The notes under the pieces are model-generated. The model was not told where the DNA came from, made no database searches, and saw nothing but the letters and a program-made list of their open reading frames with translations. A stretch of 64,000 nt of DNA. Origin: Dyella dinghuensis (lineage in GTDB: Bacteria; Pseudomonadota; Gammaproteobacteria; Xanthomonadales; Rhodanobacteraceae). Shown piece after piece: positions 37,984 to 49,352 of this stretch. A program made the translations under genes and the position numbers. The stretch covers positions 434,001-498,000 of the forward strand of contig NZ_RYZR01000003.1 in assembly GCF_003977615.1 (NCBI RefSeq). The letters run 5' to 3'. Position 1 is the stretch's first letter; every line of letters begins with the position of its first letter.

Positions 37984-38743
37984 ATAGCTGCACGAGCTTC
38001 GGGTCCAACTGAGTCCCCGCGACTTCCTGCAGATACTTCAGTACATCCGCCTCGGGCCAAGCGGGTTTGTAGACGCGGGGAAAACTCAGCGCATCCCATA
38101 CGTCCACGACGCTGAAGATGCGTGCCGACAACGGTATCTCGTCGCCTTTCAATCCCTGCGGATATCCTGCGCCATCCCAGCGCTCATGGTGGCTGAAAGG
38201 AATGGCGCTGGCACCACGTAGAAAATCGATTCGTTGCAGCAGCCCATGACCGATGCCGGGATGCGTACGCATCACGACCGTTTCTTCTTCGGTCAATTTG
38301 GCGGGTTTGATGAGGATGGAATCCGGTAACGCCAGTTTGCCGATGTCATGCAGCAATGCGCCGAATCGAATGTCGCGCAAGTCATTACCTTCCACACCCG
38401 CCAGCTTCGCCAGCCCCACCGCCATCCGTACGACGCGCTCGGAATGATCGCTGGTTTCCTTGTGACGCACGTCCATCGCTTCGACCAGCACGCGCAACGC
38501 TTGTTCATGGCTGTCGAGCAAACGCTGATTGGCATCTGCCAGGCGATGAACGGTGCGGCCGATCAACCAGTACAACAAAAAACCCGTGCCCAGCACAAAG
38601 AACCAGCCTTTGAAAATCTGGTATCTGACGATGAGATGCGGATCATGTACCAGGTAGCCGAGCAGGTTCCCGGAAAACCATATCCATGCCGCCGACACCA
38701 GCACGTAAATGCCTGCGGCGCGCAACTGCGGACTTAACCTCAC
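37931..38743 (-). CDS. membrane HD-GYP domain protein (probable c-di-GMP phosphodiesterase)
   Basis: The protein has 270 aa. Two N-terminal helices (about 8-25 and 43-62) anchor it, followed by a short coiled segment. The HD-GYP domain (about 80-255) has the metal-binding HDIGK in LLHDIGKLALPDS, the HHERWDGAGYP block and VVDVWDALSF. The GYP motif is complete, so activity on cyclic di-GMP is plausible. There is no periplasmic sensor domain of any size. Its 3' end lies inside the 3' end of aat on the opposite strand (53 bases). Confidence 0.92.
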   Translation of the reverse strand: MRLSPQLRAAGIYVLVSAAWIWFSGNLLGYLVHDPHLIVRYQIFKGWFFVLGTGFLLYWLIGRTVHRLADANQRLLDSHEQALRVLVEAMDVRHKETSDHSERVVRMAVGLAKLAGVEGNDLRDIRFGALLHDIGKLALPDSILIKPAKLTEEETVVMRTHPGIGHGLLQRIDFLRGASAIPFSHHERWDGAGYPQGLKGDEIPLSARIFSVVDVWDALSFPRVYKPAWPEADVLKYLQEVAGTQLDPKLVQLFMDNYPALKTLALHPDH

Positions 38744-38945
38744 GACTTGCCCTCCCCCGGGGCGCGTCTACTCGATGTGCATTCTGCCATCAGCAACAAC
38801 CACGCCGCTGCGCTGATATGCACAAATCATTGCGCTGATGTTGTGAAATCTGGGACAACGGCATCGTCATGGTTGCCGATGAAAATGATTACAAGGGTTA
38901 TCGACGCCAGGGGCTGTCATCTTGAGACGATGATGAACGTCGAAG

Positions 38946-40928
38946 TTATGGGCGCTTTCTACGCAAGGCCGCCTGCAGCAGACGGCGCTGCAAGCGATCC
39001 GACAACGTCGAGGGCGCATTCAGGCCCATGCGCTCAAGATCCGCAGGTTCCTCCGCATTGGGCTCGCCGGGCATCAACACGGCTTTTAACAGCTGCCATC
39101 GGCCCTTCCAGCTGGAACTGGCGGACTTGAGCCATTCCAGCGCAGGCAAGATTCGCAATTCCACCGCGGTGAAATCCGTCCCGAATGGATAGGTTGGCAG
39201 CAAGCCTTTACGAATCGCGGACGCTAAGGCTTCCCTAAGGTTCTCGGGACGATGCTGACGCCAGGCGTCCGGAATCTTGAAATCCGCGGCGATTTTTCCG
39301 TGCGATTTGGCTTCGGCCGTCAGCGCGTCGATGAATCGCGCATCGCTGATGGCCAGCATAGCTTCGATGCATTCGCTATCGGTTTTGCCGCGTAAGTCGG
39401 CGACGCCGTATTCGCTGATGACGATATCGCGCAAATGGCGTGGAATCGTCATCGCCCCGTAATTCCATCGGATATTCGTTTCGATGCCGTTCTTGCTCTT
39501 GCGGGTGGCACGCAACATCAAGACCGACCGGCCATCGGGAATCTCATGCGCCATGGCCACAAAGTTGTACTGACCACCCACACCACTGACGACCTCGCCA
39601 TCTTCCAACGCATCGGAAACAGCGCCGCCGAGCAACGTGGCCATCATGCACGTGTTGAAGAAACGCGCGCCGCGACGTTGCAACATCGCCAGCGCCTGGT
39701 GATCGCCGTAAAGTTGATTGACGTTGGAAACGCGGCACATGTCGATCGCATCCGGATCGCTGCCTGCTGTGACTTCCATCCAGTCATAAAGATCGCGCGT
39801 ACCAAGAAAGAATGCGCCGCGCAGATAGTGACCGCCGGGCACATCCTCTGCCAGACGCCCCGCCGCCGACGCACGTTCCAGTGCGAGATTGTCCCAGCTG
39901 CGCCGCTTTATCACGCCGGCCTTGGCCAAATGCATGAAACCGTCGAGCACCATTTCACTCGCGCCGTACAAACCCGTTCTGAAACTGGCCAAACCACCCA
40001 TGCGCGTAGCAAGCGAATGAGTGTGACCGCCTTTGTCCAATGCAAGCAGTACCTTGCGCCACGCGACGTTGTCTTGATGGCGCAGTAGCAGTCCCTTGAC
40101 CAGCGCGTCGGATAGCGCACCAATACCAATCTGCAAACAGCCGCCGTCTTTCACCAGCGCGCTGGCGTGCAAACCGATAGCGTATTCGCTGGCATCCACG
40201 GGCAAGCGCGGCACCGCGAACAATCGCGGCGAAACGGGCGGTGCAAGTTCGATGTCGAAGAAATCCTGCGGTACTTCTGCGTGTCCGCCCATATAGGGAA
40301 GCGCCGGGTGCACGACTGCCACGCAGAGGGGACGCTGCTTGCCGGCGGCTTTCACGCGATCGAGAAAATCCAAGGTCAGATCGGGGTTGCACGACAGGCT
40401 GTAACGCACACCGTCCGACGTTTCGTGACGCGAGACCAGTTGCACCAGCAGGTTGATGTCCTGCACCACCAGGTCGCGTGCGACATGCGTGTAGTTCTGA
40501 CTGATGTAATCGCGTTGCGCACTCGGGCTATTCAGATAGGCACCCGATTGCATGTAGAACTCGTGCACGGCCACGTTCGGCGGCAGCTTGCCGTTGATCT
40601 GATCGACGGCGTATTGCGGATTGACGTAATCGTTGCCGAAATGCCGGTCGAGAAAAGGTTCGAGGAAACGGGCTTCCAACCCCGGCTTGGGTTGTGGACG
40701 CATGAGTGAAAGCGCCGTGTACAGCGTCATGGATCGCCACGTGTCCGCTTGCATCAACGCGTAAAGCGCATTGAGCAAGCCGTGTGGTTTACCCAAACCA
40801 AGAGGCGCCGCGACGCGTAAGTCAGCACCCAGCCGCTCGACAATCAGCTGCGCACAGGCGTCGGTGTCCGTGAAACGCTGCTCTGGCAACATGGGCCGAT
40901 CATGCCAGAACTGCATGAATGTGAGCAT
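38946..40928 (-). CDS. acetyl-CoA hydrolase/transferase family protein
   Basis: The protein has about 660 aa, longer than the usual 430-500 aa CoA-transferases of this family. CoA-transferase-like features include GGCLQIGIGALSDALVKGLL and the segment VSGVGGQYNFVAMAHEIPDGRSVLML, then SEYGVADLRGKTDSECIEAML near the C-terminus. Extra material at the N-terminus and in the middle (GTRDLYDWMEV) marks a sub-family. The substrate is unknown. The start is unclear: ATG at 40928 has AGGAG only 2 bases away; 40916 and 40892 are alternatives, and the frame stays open to 40967. It is divergent from the PLD-family gene. Confidence 0.85.
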   Translation of the reverse strand: MLTFMQFWHDRPMLPEQRFTDTDACAQLIVERLGADLRVAAPLGLGKPHGLLNALYALMQADTWRSMTLYTALSLMRPQPKPGLEARFLEPFLDRHFGNDYVNPQYAVDQINGKLPPNVAVHEFYMQSGAYLNSPSAQRDYISQNYTHVARDLVVQDINLLVQLVSRHETSDGVRYSLSCNPDLTLDFLDRVKAAGKQRPLCVAVVHPALPYMGGHAEVPQDFFDIELAPPVSPRLFAVPRLPVDASEYAIGLHASALVKDGGCLQIGIGALSDALVKGLLLRHQDNVAWRKVLLALDKGGHTHSLATRMGGLASFRTGLYGASEMVLDGFMHLAKAGVIKRRSWDNLALERASAAGRLAEDVPGGHYLRGAFFLGTRDLYDWMEVTAGSDPDAIDMCRVSNVNQLYGDHQALAMLQRRGARFFNTCMMATLLGGAVSDALEDGEVVSGVGGQYNFVAMAHEIPDGRSVLMLRATRKSKNGIETNIRWNYGAMTIPRHLRDIVISEYGVADLRGKTDSECIEAMLAISDARFIDALTAEAKSHGKIAADFKIPDAWRQHRPENLREALASAIRKGLLPTYPFGTDFTAVELRILPALEWLKSASSSWKGRWQLLKAVLMPGEPNAEEPADLERMGLNAPSTLSDRLQRRLLQAALRRKRP

Positions 40929-40982
40929 GTCTCCTGGAAAGGAGTCAGGTGGAATGCAAAACCCCATCGATATACTCCCCCC

Positions 40983-42434
<1,452 letters not shown>

Positions 42435-42556
42435 GTCGGCGCACACGAAGGAAAGCATTGCTTACCAAATGCTTACATAACTTCAGTGAGAAATAGCCTT
42501 CGCACAACGCGCCAATAGGATGTTCCCCAAGCCGTTCGTGTTAGTCTCCCGCCTCC

Positions 42557-43924
42557 ATGCACTCGCCCGACGACCTCAGCGACGCTACCGGCGGTCAGCC
42601 ACCCCGGCACATCCTCACGCCCAGCACGCTCAACCGGCTGGTACGCGATCTGCTGGAAGATGCGCTGCCGCTGATCTGGATCGAGGGCGAGCTGTCGAAC
42701 GTGGCGCGGCCCGCATCAGGCCACCTGTATTTCACGCTGAAGGACAGCGCGGCGCAGGTTCGCTGCGCCATGTTCAAGCCGAAAAGCGGCTGGCTGCGCT
42801 TCAAACCCGCCGACGGCATGCAGGTACTGGTGCGTGCGCGGGTGGGCCTGTACGAACCGCGCGGCGAATTCCAGCTTGTCGCCGAGCATATGGAACCGGC
42901 TGGCGAAGGCGCGCTGCAACGCGAGTTCGAGCGGCTGAAGGCACAGCTCGATGCCGAAGGTTTGTTTGCACCGGAACGCAAACGTCCCCTACCCCATTTT
43001 GCACGACGCATCGGCGTCATCACCTCGGCAACTGGCGCAGCGATACGCGATGTATTGAGCGTACTGGCGCGACGCTGGCCATTGGCCGATGTCGACGTAC
43101 TGCCAGTTCCCGTACAAGGCCGCGAAGCACCGCCGGCTATCGTGACGATGCTGCGCAAAGCAGCAGCCAGCGGTCGCTACGACGTTTTACTGCTTACGCG
43201 CGGCGGCGGTTCGCTGGAAGATCTTTGGGCCTTCAACGACGAACGCGTCGCAAGAGCGATTCACGCCAGCAGCGTGCCCGTGGTCAGCGCAGTGGGCCAT
43301 GAAATCGACTTCAGCATTGCCGATTTCGTGGCAGATCTTCGTGCTCCCACGCCTTCGGCAGCGGCGGAGTTGTTGGTACCGGATGCCCTCGCACTCAAGC
43401 GCCATCTTGATCAATTGCGCCAACGCATCGTCGCGATTCAAGAACGACAACTTCAGGCGCGAATCCAACGGGTCGATCATCTGCATGCGCGACTGCAATC
43501 GCAACGCCCGCAAGCACGGCTGACGCGCGATCGCGAACGCTTGCAGCAATTGCACCGGCGTTTACTGAGCGCACGTTCGGCGCAAGCCACGCAATGGACT
43601 GTGCGCCTCGAACGTGCGCATGCTCGCTTGCTCGCACAGCATCCCAAACAACGTCTTGCCCTGTGGCGTCACCAACTCGACCAGCAGGCGACGCATCTGC
43701 GCCGCTCCATCGAACATAAGCTGGAACGGGAGCGCCTGAGTTTGCAGCACACCGCACGCGCCATGCATGCAGTCAGCCCCCTGGCCACGCTGGAACGCGG
43801 CTACGCGATTCTGTTCGATGCAGATGGCAAAGTCCTTCGTTCGGCGCAGAATGTCACGGCTGGCACTGCCTTGCGTGCCCGTCTTGCCGACGGCGAATTG
43901 CCATTACAGGTAAGTGACGACTAA
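42557..43924 (+). CDS. xseA: exodeoxyribonuclease VII large subunit
   Basis: The protein has 455 aa. The N-terminal OB fold (about 18-115) has LEDALPLIWIEGELSNVARPASGHLYFTL-type sequence; the catalytic part has IGVITSATGAAIRDVL, LLLTRGGGSLEDLWAFNDE and VVSAVGHEIDFSIADFVADLRAPTPSAAAE. A long Arg/Gln-rich coiled coil follows (about 285-400) and the C-terminus has LERGYAIL. It degrades single-stranded DNA with XseB, whose gene is not in the window. No strong ribosome site is seen before the ATG. Confidence 0.97.
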   Translation: MHSPDDLSDATGGQPPRHILTPSTLNRLVRDLLEDALPLIWIEGELSNVARPASGHLYFTLKDSAAQVRCAMFKPKSGWLRFKPADGMQVLVRARVGLYEPRGEFQLVAEHMEPAGEGALQREFERLKAQLDAEGLFAPERKRPLPHFARRIGVITSATGAAIRDVLSVLARRWPLADVDVLPVPVQGREAPPAIVTMLRKAAASGRYDVLLLTRGGGSLEDLWAFNDERVARAIHASSVPVVSAVGHEIDFSIADFVADLRAPTPSAAAELLVPDALALKRHLDQLRQRIVAIQERQLQARIQRVDHLHARLQSQRPQARLTRDRERLQQLHRRLLSARSAQATQWTVRLERAHARLLAQHPKQRLALWRHQLDQQATHLRRSIEHKLERERLSLQHTARAMHAVSPLATLERGYAILFDADGKVLRSAQNVTAGTALRARLADGELPLQVSDD

Positions 43925-44016
43925 GTTCTGATTGCTCACACGAATTGAATGTTTCCAGTAACGAATCGAACATTGGTGTACGTGTAGCATCTGCTTTATT
44001 CCGATGGAGGCGATGC

Positions 44017-45660
44017 ATGAAGGCCGCGACCCTTTTCGTGAAAGCCCTGGAAGCCGAAGGCGTACGCTGGATATTCGGTGTGCCGGGCGAAGAAAACCTG
44101 GATCTCGTCGAAGCGCTCCGGGAATCGTCCATCCGATTGATCGTCACCCGTCACGAACAAGCTGCCGGTTTTATGGCCGCCACGTGGGGGCGCCTTACCG
44201 GCGAAACGGGCGTCGCACTGTCGACCCTTGGCCCGGGAGCGACCAACCTGGTCACCGCGGCGGCGTATGCACAGCTCGGCGCCATGCCCATGCTGATGAT
44301 CACCGGCCAGAAGCCCATCCGCACGCACAAGCAGGGCATGTTTCAGCTGGTCGATGTCGTCGACATGATGCAACCGCTGACCAAATACACTCGCCAGATC
44401 GTGTCGGCGGCGACGATTCCGGCGCGCATCCGCGAAGCGTTCCGTCGTTCCGAAGAAGAACGCCCCGGTGCAGTGCACCTCGAGTTGCCGGAAGATATTG
44501 CGCGCGACGAGGTGGAAGACGCCATTCTGCTTCCCACCGAATACGCGCGGCGTCCAGCGCCCGACGATGCCGCACTGGTGCAAGCCGCCGAAGCAATCAG
44601 CAATGCAAAACATCCGATCCTGATGATCGGTGCGGGTGCGAATCGTCAACGCACAGCAGTCGCCTTGCGGGCCTTCATCGACAAACTCGGCATCCCGTTC
44701 TTTACCACGCAAATGGGCAAAGGCGTGGTCGATGAAGACCATCATCTGTGGCTTGGCAACGCAGCGCTGTCGGCTGGCGACTTCGTCCATCGCGCCATCG
44801 ACGCTGCCGACGTCATCATCAACGCCGGTCACGATGTGGTGGAAAAGCCGCCGTTCTTCATGACGCGCGGTCGGCGCACGGTGATCCACATCAACTTCTC
44901 CTCCGCCGAAGTGGATTCGGTTTATTTCCCGCAAATTGAAGTCGTCGGCGATATTGCCCACACCATCGAGCGGCTGACCGATGCCTTGAGCAAGCAGGAA
45001 CACTGGGATTTCAAATTCTTCGACAAGGTACGCGACGCATTCCACAAGCAGCTCGCGGAAAACGCCGACGATCCGCGCTTCCCGATGCATCCTGTGCGCA
45101 TTGTCGACGACACGCGCAAGTACATGCCCGACGACGGTGTGCTCTGTCTCGACAACGGCATGTACAAGCTCTGGTATGCGCGCTATTACAAAGCGCGCCA
45201 ACCCAATACGGTTTTGCTCGATAACGCCTTGGCGACGATGGGTGCAGGCTTACCTTCAGCGATGGCCGCGAAAATGGTTTATCCCGACCGCAAGGTGCTG
45301 GCGATTTGCGGCGACGGCGGTTTCATGATGAATGCGCAGGAGCTGGAAACGGCCGTGCGTCTGAAGCTCGATCTGGTAATACTGCTGTTGCACGACGACG
45401 CCTTCGGCATGATCCGCTGGAAACAGGCCGACATGGGATTTGCCGATTTCGGTATGGAGTTCGGCAACCCCGATTTCGTGAAATTCGCCGAAGCCCATGG
45501 CGCGCACGGCCACCGCCCGGAACGCGCCGACGATTTTCTTCCGACGTTGAAACGCGCTTACGACCAGGGCGGCGTGCATCTTATCGATCTGGCCATCGAC
45601 TATTCCGACAACCACCGTGTGCTCGACGAAGAAATTCGCCGCTTGAGCGCTGCCGTTTGA
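44017..45660 (+). CDS. thiamine-diphosphate enzyme, acetolactate synthase-like
   Basis: The protein has 547 aa. GGAGG precedes the ATG at 44017. The Pyr domain has the catalytic Glu in VTRHEQAAGFMA and LGPGATNLVTAAAYA. The middle FAD/DHS domain spans about 190-325. The PP domain has CGDGGFMMNAQELETAV; the usual Asn of the ThDP motif is replaced in LLHDDAFGMIRW. No regulatory subunit gene is adjacent, and an aldehyde dehydrogenase gene follows 15 bases later. It could be a catabolic acetolactate synthase or a related 2-oxoacid decarboxylase feeding the dehydrogenase. The reaction is not proven by sequence. Confidence 0.85.
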   Translation: MKAATLFVKALEAEGVRWIFGVPGEENLDLVEALRESSIRLIVTRHEQAAGFMAATWGRLTGETGVALSTLGPGATNLVTAAAYAQLGAMPMLMITGQKPIRTHKQGMFQLVDVVDMMQPLTKYTRQIVSAATIPARIREAFRRSEEERPGAVHLELPEDIARDEVEDAILLPTEYARRPAPDDAALVQAAEAISNAKHPILMIGAGANRQRTAVALRAFIDKLGIPFFTTQMGKGVVDEDHHLWLGNAALSAGDFVHRAIDAADVIINAGHDVVEKPPFFMTRGRRTVIHINFSSAEVDSVYFPQIEVVGDIAHTIERLTDALSKQEHWDFKFFDKVRDAFHKQLAENADDPRFPMHPVRIVDDTRKYMPDDGVLCLDNGMYKLWYARYYKARQPNTVLLDNALATMGAGLPSAMAAKMVYPDRKVLAICGDGGFMMNAQELETAVRLKLDLVILLLHDDAFGMIRWKQADMGFADFGMEFGNPDFVKFAEAHGAHGHRPERADDFLPTLKRAYDQGGVHLIDLAIDYSDNHRVLDEEIRRLSAAV

Positions 45661-45675
45661 TATCAGGGATTGATC

Positions 45676-47106
45676 ATGCTCAAGAAAACCTACCCTTACT
45701 ATCTTGCCAATCAGCCGCAAACGTCCAAGACCATGATGGAGGTGCTGGATAAATACAGCGGCAAAGTCGCCACGCGCGTAGCCGTGCCCGACGACGGCGC
45801 TACCGAAAAAGCCATCAAGTCAGCGGTGAAAGCCGCCGGCCCCATGAAGGATTTCCGGCCCTGGGCACGGCAAGCCGTGTTGCAACATTGTGCAAAGCGC
45901 TTCGAAGAGCGTCGTGACGAACTGGCGATGGCGCTGTGCGTTGAGGCTGGCAAACCTATCAAGGATTCCGCTGGCGAAGTGACGCGACTGATCGAAACCT
46001 TTCGAGTTGCGGCGGAAGAAGCGGTGCGTGTGAACGGCGAAACGCTGAATCTTGAGCTTGCTTCGCGATTGGATGGTTATCACGGTTACACCAAGCGTGT
46101 GCCGCTTGGCCCCGTGTCCTTCATCACGCCGTTCAACTTTCCCCTCAATCTGGTTGCGCACAAGGTAGCGCCAGCGATCGCCGCGGGCTGTCCGTTTGTG
46201 CTGAAGCCTTCGGAAAAAACGCCGATCGGCGCATTGATCATCGGCGAAATCCTCGCCGAGACCGATTTGCCCAAAGGCGCATTCTCGGTGCTTACGCTGG
46301 ATGGCAAGCACGCCACGCCGCTGGTCGAGGACGAACGCCTGAAACTGCTGTCATTTACCGGCGGCCAGATCGGCTGGGACCTGAAAGCCAAGGCCGGACA
46401 CAAAAAGGTCACCCTGGAACTGGGCGGCAACGCAGCGTGCATCATCGATGCCGATCAGAAATCGCGCATGGATAAAGTGATCGAGCGACTGATTTTCGGC
46501 GCCTTCTATCAATCCGGCCAAAGCTGCATCAGCGTGCAGCGCATCTACGCCCATGCGTCGATTTACGACGAACTGAAAAAGCGACTCGTCGAAGCGGTGA
46601 AGGCGCTCAAGGCCGGCGACCCGAAGAAGAAAGACGTATTCCTCGGCCCGATGATTGATGACGCCGCAGCCGAACGCCTAGAGGGCTGGATCAAGGAAGC
46701 GCACAAGGCAGGCGGCAAGATCCTGTGTGGCGGCAAGCGTAAGGGCAACATGCTCGAAGCTACGCTAATGGAAAATGTGCCGCGCGATGCGAAGGTCAAT
46801 CGCATGGAAGCCTTCGGACCGTTCGCGTTGCTCGCACCTTTCAAGCGTATGGACGACGCTATCGCCATGGTCAACGACTCCGACTTCGGCCTGCAGGCCG
46901 GCATCTTTACCGACAGCCTCGATCACGCCATGCGTGCATGGAACGGCCTGGAGCAAGGCGGCGTAGTCGTCAACGACGTACCAAGCTTCCGCGTGGACAA
47001 TATGCCCTACGGCGGCGTCAAACTATCGGGCATCGGACGCGAAGGCGTGCGCTATGCGATTGAGGATATGACGGAAATTCGGCTGATGGTGATGCGCGAA
47101 CGTTAA
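45676..47106 (+). CDS. NAD(P)-dependent aldehyde dehydrogenase
   Basis: The protein has 476 aa. I choose the ATG at 45676 because AGGGA lies 6 bases upstream; a TTG at 45670 is less likely. Family motifs are FITPFNFPLNLVAHKVAPAI, the glutamate motif VTLELGGNAACII and the catalytic Cys in FYQSGQSCISVQRI, ending near MPYGGVKLSGIGREGVRYA. It is close to succinate-semialdehyde- or lactaldehyde-type enzymes. Tight spacing after the ThDP enzyme gene suggests that it oxidises the aldehyde made or released by that enzyme (inference). Its end overlaps the convergent AraC gene by 4 bases. Confidence 0.92.
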   Translation: MLKKTYPYYLANQPQTSKTMMEVLDKYSGKVATRVAVPDDGATEKAIKSAVKAAGPMKDFRPWARQAVLQHCAKRFEERRDELAMALCVEAGKPIKDSAGEVTRLIETFRVAAEEAVRVNGETLNLELASRLDGYHGYTKRVPLGPVSFITPFNFPLNLVAHKVAPAIAAGCPFVLKPSEKTPIGALIIGEILAETDLPKGAFSVLTLDGKHATPLVEDERLKLLSFTGGQIGWDLKAKAGHKKVTLELGGNAACIIDADQKSRMDKVIERLIFGAFYQSGQSCISVQRIYAHASIYDELKKRLVEAVKALKAGDPKKKDVFLGPMIDDAAAERLEGWIKEAHKAGGKILCGGKRKGNMLEATLMENVPRDAKVNRMEAFGPFALLAPFKRMDDAIAMVNDSDFGLQAGIFTDSLDHAMRAWNGLEQGGVVVNDVPSFRVDNMPYGGVKLSGIGREGVRYAIEDMTEIRLMVMRER

Positions 47107-48053
47107 CGCGCATCCATCGCACAAACCTCACCCGCCACCTGCCGCAGCCGATTCACATCGCGCAGCGGCGGTGCACCGTGTTGACGACTGTATTCGCGAC
47201 TGAATTGCGAGGGGCTTTCGTAACCGACGCGATGTGCGGCGGTGGCTACGTCGCAGCCTTCCGTCAGCAACAAGCGGCGCGCTTCATGCAAGCGCAGCAG
47301 TTTTTGATATTGCAACGGACTCATCGCCGTGATCTGACGAAAGTGATGATGCAGCGACGACGCGCTCATATTCACCCTGTTGGCCAGATCGCCAATGCGC
47401 AGCGGCCGGCTGTAGTGTTGCTTGAGCCATTGGATCGCACGTGCAATCTGCTGACTCTGGCTCCCCGAGGTAGCAATTTGCGCAAGCCGAGCGCCCTGCT
47501 CCCCTGTCAACAACCGATAGATGATTTCGCGTTCGATCAGCGGCGCAAGCAACGGCAAATCGGCTGGTGAGTCGAGCAAACGCACAAGACGCAGCAACGG
47601 ATCGAGAAGCTCGTTGTTCAACGGACTCAATGCCAGTCCGCGCACTGTCGCTGTGGCGTGCTTGGACAACTTCACCTCGGACAGCCATTCGCTGATGCGA
47701 ACCGGATCGAGCCGTAGCGTTAGGCAAAGGCATGGCTCCTTGGGCGATGCACGCATCACTTGCGCCGACACCGGCACGTCGATCGAGCTGATCAGGTAAT
47801 GCCCGTTCTCCTGCTCCAGGCGCTCGTCGCCCAACAGGATGTGTTTGCTGCCCTGTAGCAAGACGCCAAGACAGGGCTCGTACATCGCACAGGTGCGGTC
47901 GCTCGGGGCATCGGCGCGGAAGACGGACAGCCCGGGCCACGCGGTCGGGGTGAGTCCTTCGGACTGAGCGTATCGTTCAATGAGCGCTGTCAATTCCTCG
48001 CGACCAGGCTCCAGGCGGGGAAAGGCGTCAATCGGCTTGAGTTGGCTATTCAT
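47103..48053 (-). CDS. AraC-family regulator with AraC_N domain
   Basis: The protein has 316 aa. The N-terminal AraC_N domain (about 40-195) includes EPCLGVLLQGSKHILLGDERLE and ALSPLNNELLDPLLRLVRLLD. The C-terminal HTH pair (about 205-305) has LANRVNMSASSLHHHFRQ and HRVGYESPSQFSREYSRQHG. This type commonly stands divergent to an alcohol dehydrogenase gene and controls it, as is the case here: the ADH gene starts 178 bases away on the other strand. The start at 48053 was chosen by family alignment; there is no strong ribosome site. Confidence 0.92.
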   Translation of the reverse strand: MNSQLKPIDAFPRLEPGREELTALIERYAQSEGLTPTAWPGLSVFRADAPSDRTCAMYEPCLGVLLQGSKHILLGDERLEQENGHYLISSIDVPVSAQVMRASPKEPCLCLTLRLDPVRISEWLSEVKLSKHATATVRGLALSPLNNELLDPLLRLVRLLDSPADLPLLAPLIEREIIYRLLTGEQGARLAQIATSGSQSQQIARAIQWLKQHYSRPLRIGDLANRVNMSASSLHHHFRQITAMSPLQYQKLLRLHEARRLLLTEGCDVATAAHRVGYESPSQFSREYSRQHGAPPLRDVNRLRQVAGEVCAMDAR

Positions 48054-48231
48054 GTGGATAAACGGGCCATCACGAGGAGAGTAGAGATTGCCTGTTCCTG
48101 CGAGCCATGGCGAGTGCCCGCACCCAGCGCTGCAGGATCGGGCAAGCATCGAGCAGGAATCGACTAGCTCCATCCAGGCCGCGCTGCGCATACTTGCCCT
48201 CTGTTCGCTCCCCCTTCCTCAGGAGATATCC

Positions 48232-49293
48232 ATGGCTCAGAACATTCGTGGCTACGCCGCGCAATCGGCCACCGCACCGCTGGCACCCCATCAGTTCGAG
48301 CGGCGCGATCCACGCCCGGATGACGTGGTCATCGACATCCTTTACTGCGGCGTCTGCCACTCCGATATCCACACCGCCCGCAACGAATGGGGCGGCAGCA
48401 AGTATCCGGTCGTGCCGGGACACGAAATCATTGGCCGCGTGGCCTCGGTCGGCGACAAAGTCACCAAGTTCAAAGTCGGCGATATGGTCGGCGTCGGTTG
48501 CATGGTCGATTCCTGCCAGCATTGCGACGCATGCAATCAAGGGCTCGAGCAGTACTGCGAAGAAGTGCCGACCTTTACGTACAACAGCCTTGATCGCCAC
48601 GACAAGCGCCCGACATTCGGCGGCTATTCCGAGCGCATCGTGTCGTCGGAAAAGTTCGTGCTGCGCATTCCCGATGGCGTCGATCCGAAAGCCGCTGCGC
48701 CGCTGCTATGCGCGGGCATTACCACGTGGTCGCCGCTGCGCCACTGGAAGATCAGCAAAGGACACAAGGTCGCCATCATCGGCCTCGGCGGTCTGGGCCA
48801 TATGGGTTTGAAATTTGCCAAGGCGATGGGTGCCGATGTCACGCTGTTTACGCGCTCGCCCGACAAGGAAGAAGAAGCGCGTCGTCTGGGTGCGGATCAC
48901 GTGGTGCTTTCCACCGATCCGAAACAGATGGAAGCGGTGGGCCGTTCGTTTGACTTCATTCTCGATACGGTTCCGCACCAGCATGACCTCAATCCTTATC
49001 TGGCCACGCTGAAGCTCGATGGCATCCATGTACTGGTGGGATTGGTAGAACCGATCGAACCGGCTGTGCACGCAGGCGGTCTGATTTTCGGCCGTCGCTC
49101 CGTCGCCGGCTCGTTGATCGGCGGCATTCCGGAGACGCAGGAAATGCTGGATTTCTGCGCCAAGCACGGCATCGGCTCGGATATCGAGATGATCAATATC
49201 CAGGACATCAACGAAGCCTACGCACGCATGCTCAAGAGCGACGTGCGCTACCGCTTCGTGATCGACATGGCCTCGCTGAAGAAAGAAGCTTGA
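48232..49293 (+). CDS. zinc-dependent NADP(H) alcohol dehydrogenase (YahK/CAD-like)
   Basis: The protein has 353 aa. The catalytic zinc site is YCGVCHSDIH and GHEIIGRV. The structural zinc cysteines lie in CMVDSCQHCDACNQGLEQYC. The nucleotide motif is VAIIGLGGLGHMGLKFAKAMGA, followed by TRSPDKEEEA; the Ser/Thr-Arg-Ser pattern favours NADP. Related enzymes reduce a broad range of aldehydes. AGGAG stands before the ATG. It is probably controlled by the divergent AraC regulator and ends with a strong hairpin terminator. Confidence 0.93.
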   Translation: MAQNIRGYAAQSATAPLAPHQFERRDPRPDDVVIDILYCGVCHSDIHTARNEWGGSKYPVVPGHEIIGRVASVGDKVTKFKVGDMVGVGCMVDSCQHCDACNQGLEQYCEEVPTFTYNSLDRHDKRPTFGGYSERIVSSEKFVLRIPDGVDPKAAAPLLCAGITTWSPLRHWKISKGHKVAIIGLGGLGHMGLKFAKAMGADVTLFTRSPDKEEEARRLGADHVVLSTDPKQMEAVGRSFDFILDTVPHQHDLNPYLATLKLDGIHVLVGLVEPIEPAVHAGGLIFGRRSVAGSLIGGIPETQEMLDFCAKHGIGSDIEMINIQDINEAYARMLKSDVRYRFVIDMASLKKEA

Positions 49294-49312
49294 TAGTTGT
49301 CTTGACGAACGA

Positions 49313-49346
49313 ACGGCCGGATGTGCGCTGCACATCCGGCCGTCTT
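49313..49346. terminator. long hairpin terminator between convergent genes
   Basis: ACGGCCGGATGTGC (49313-49326) pairs perfectly with GCACATCCGGCCGT (49330-49343) around GCT. CTTGTTT follows on the plus strand. It separates the alcohol dehydrogenase and the YdcF-like gene. Confidence 0.85.
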
Positions 49347-49352
49347 GTTTAA

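Noticed and set aside
43996-45201. 401-codon open frame opposite the ThDP enzyme gene
   Set aside because: The plus-strand frame has complete ThDP enzyme motifs. The opposite frame has no recognisable features and is a codon-bias shadow.
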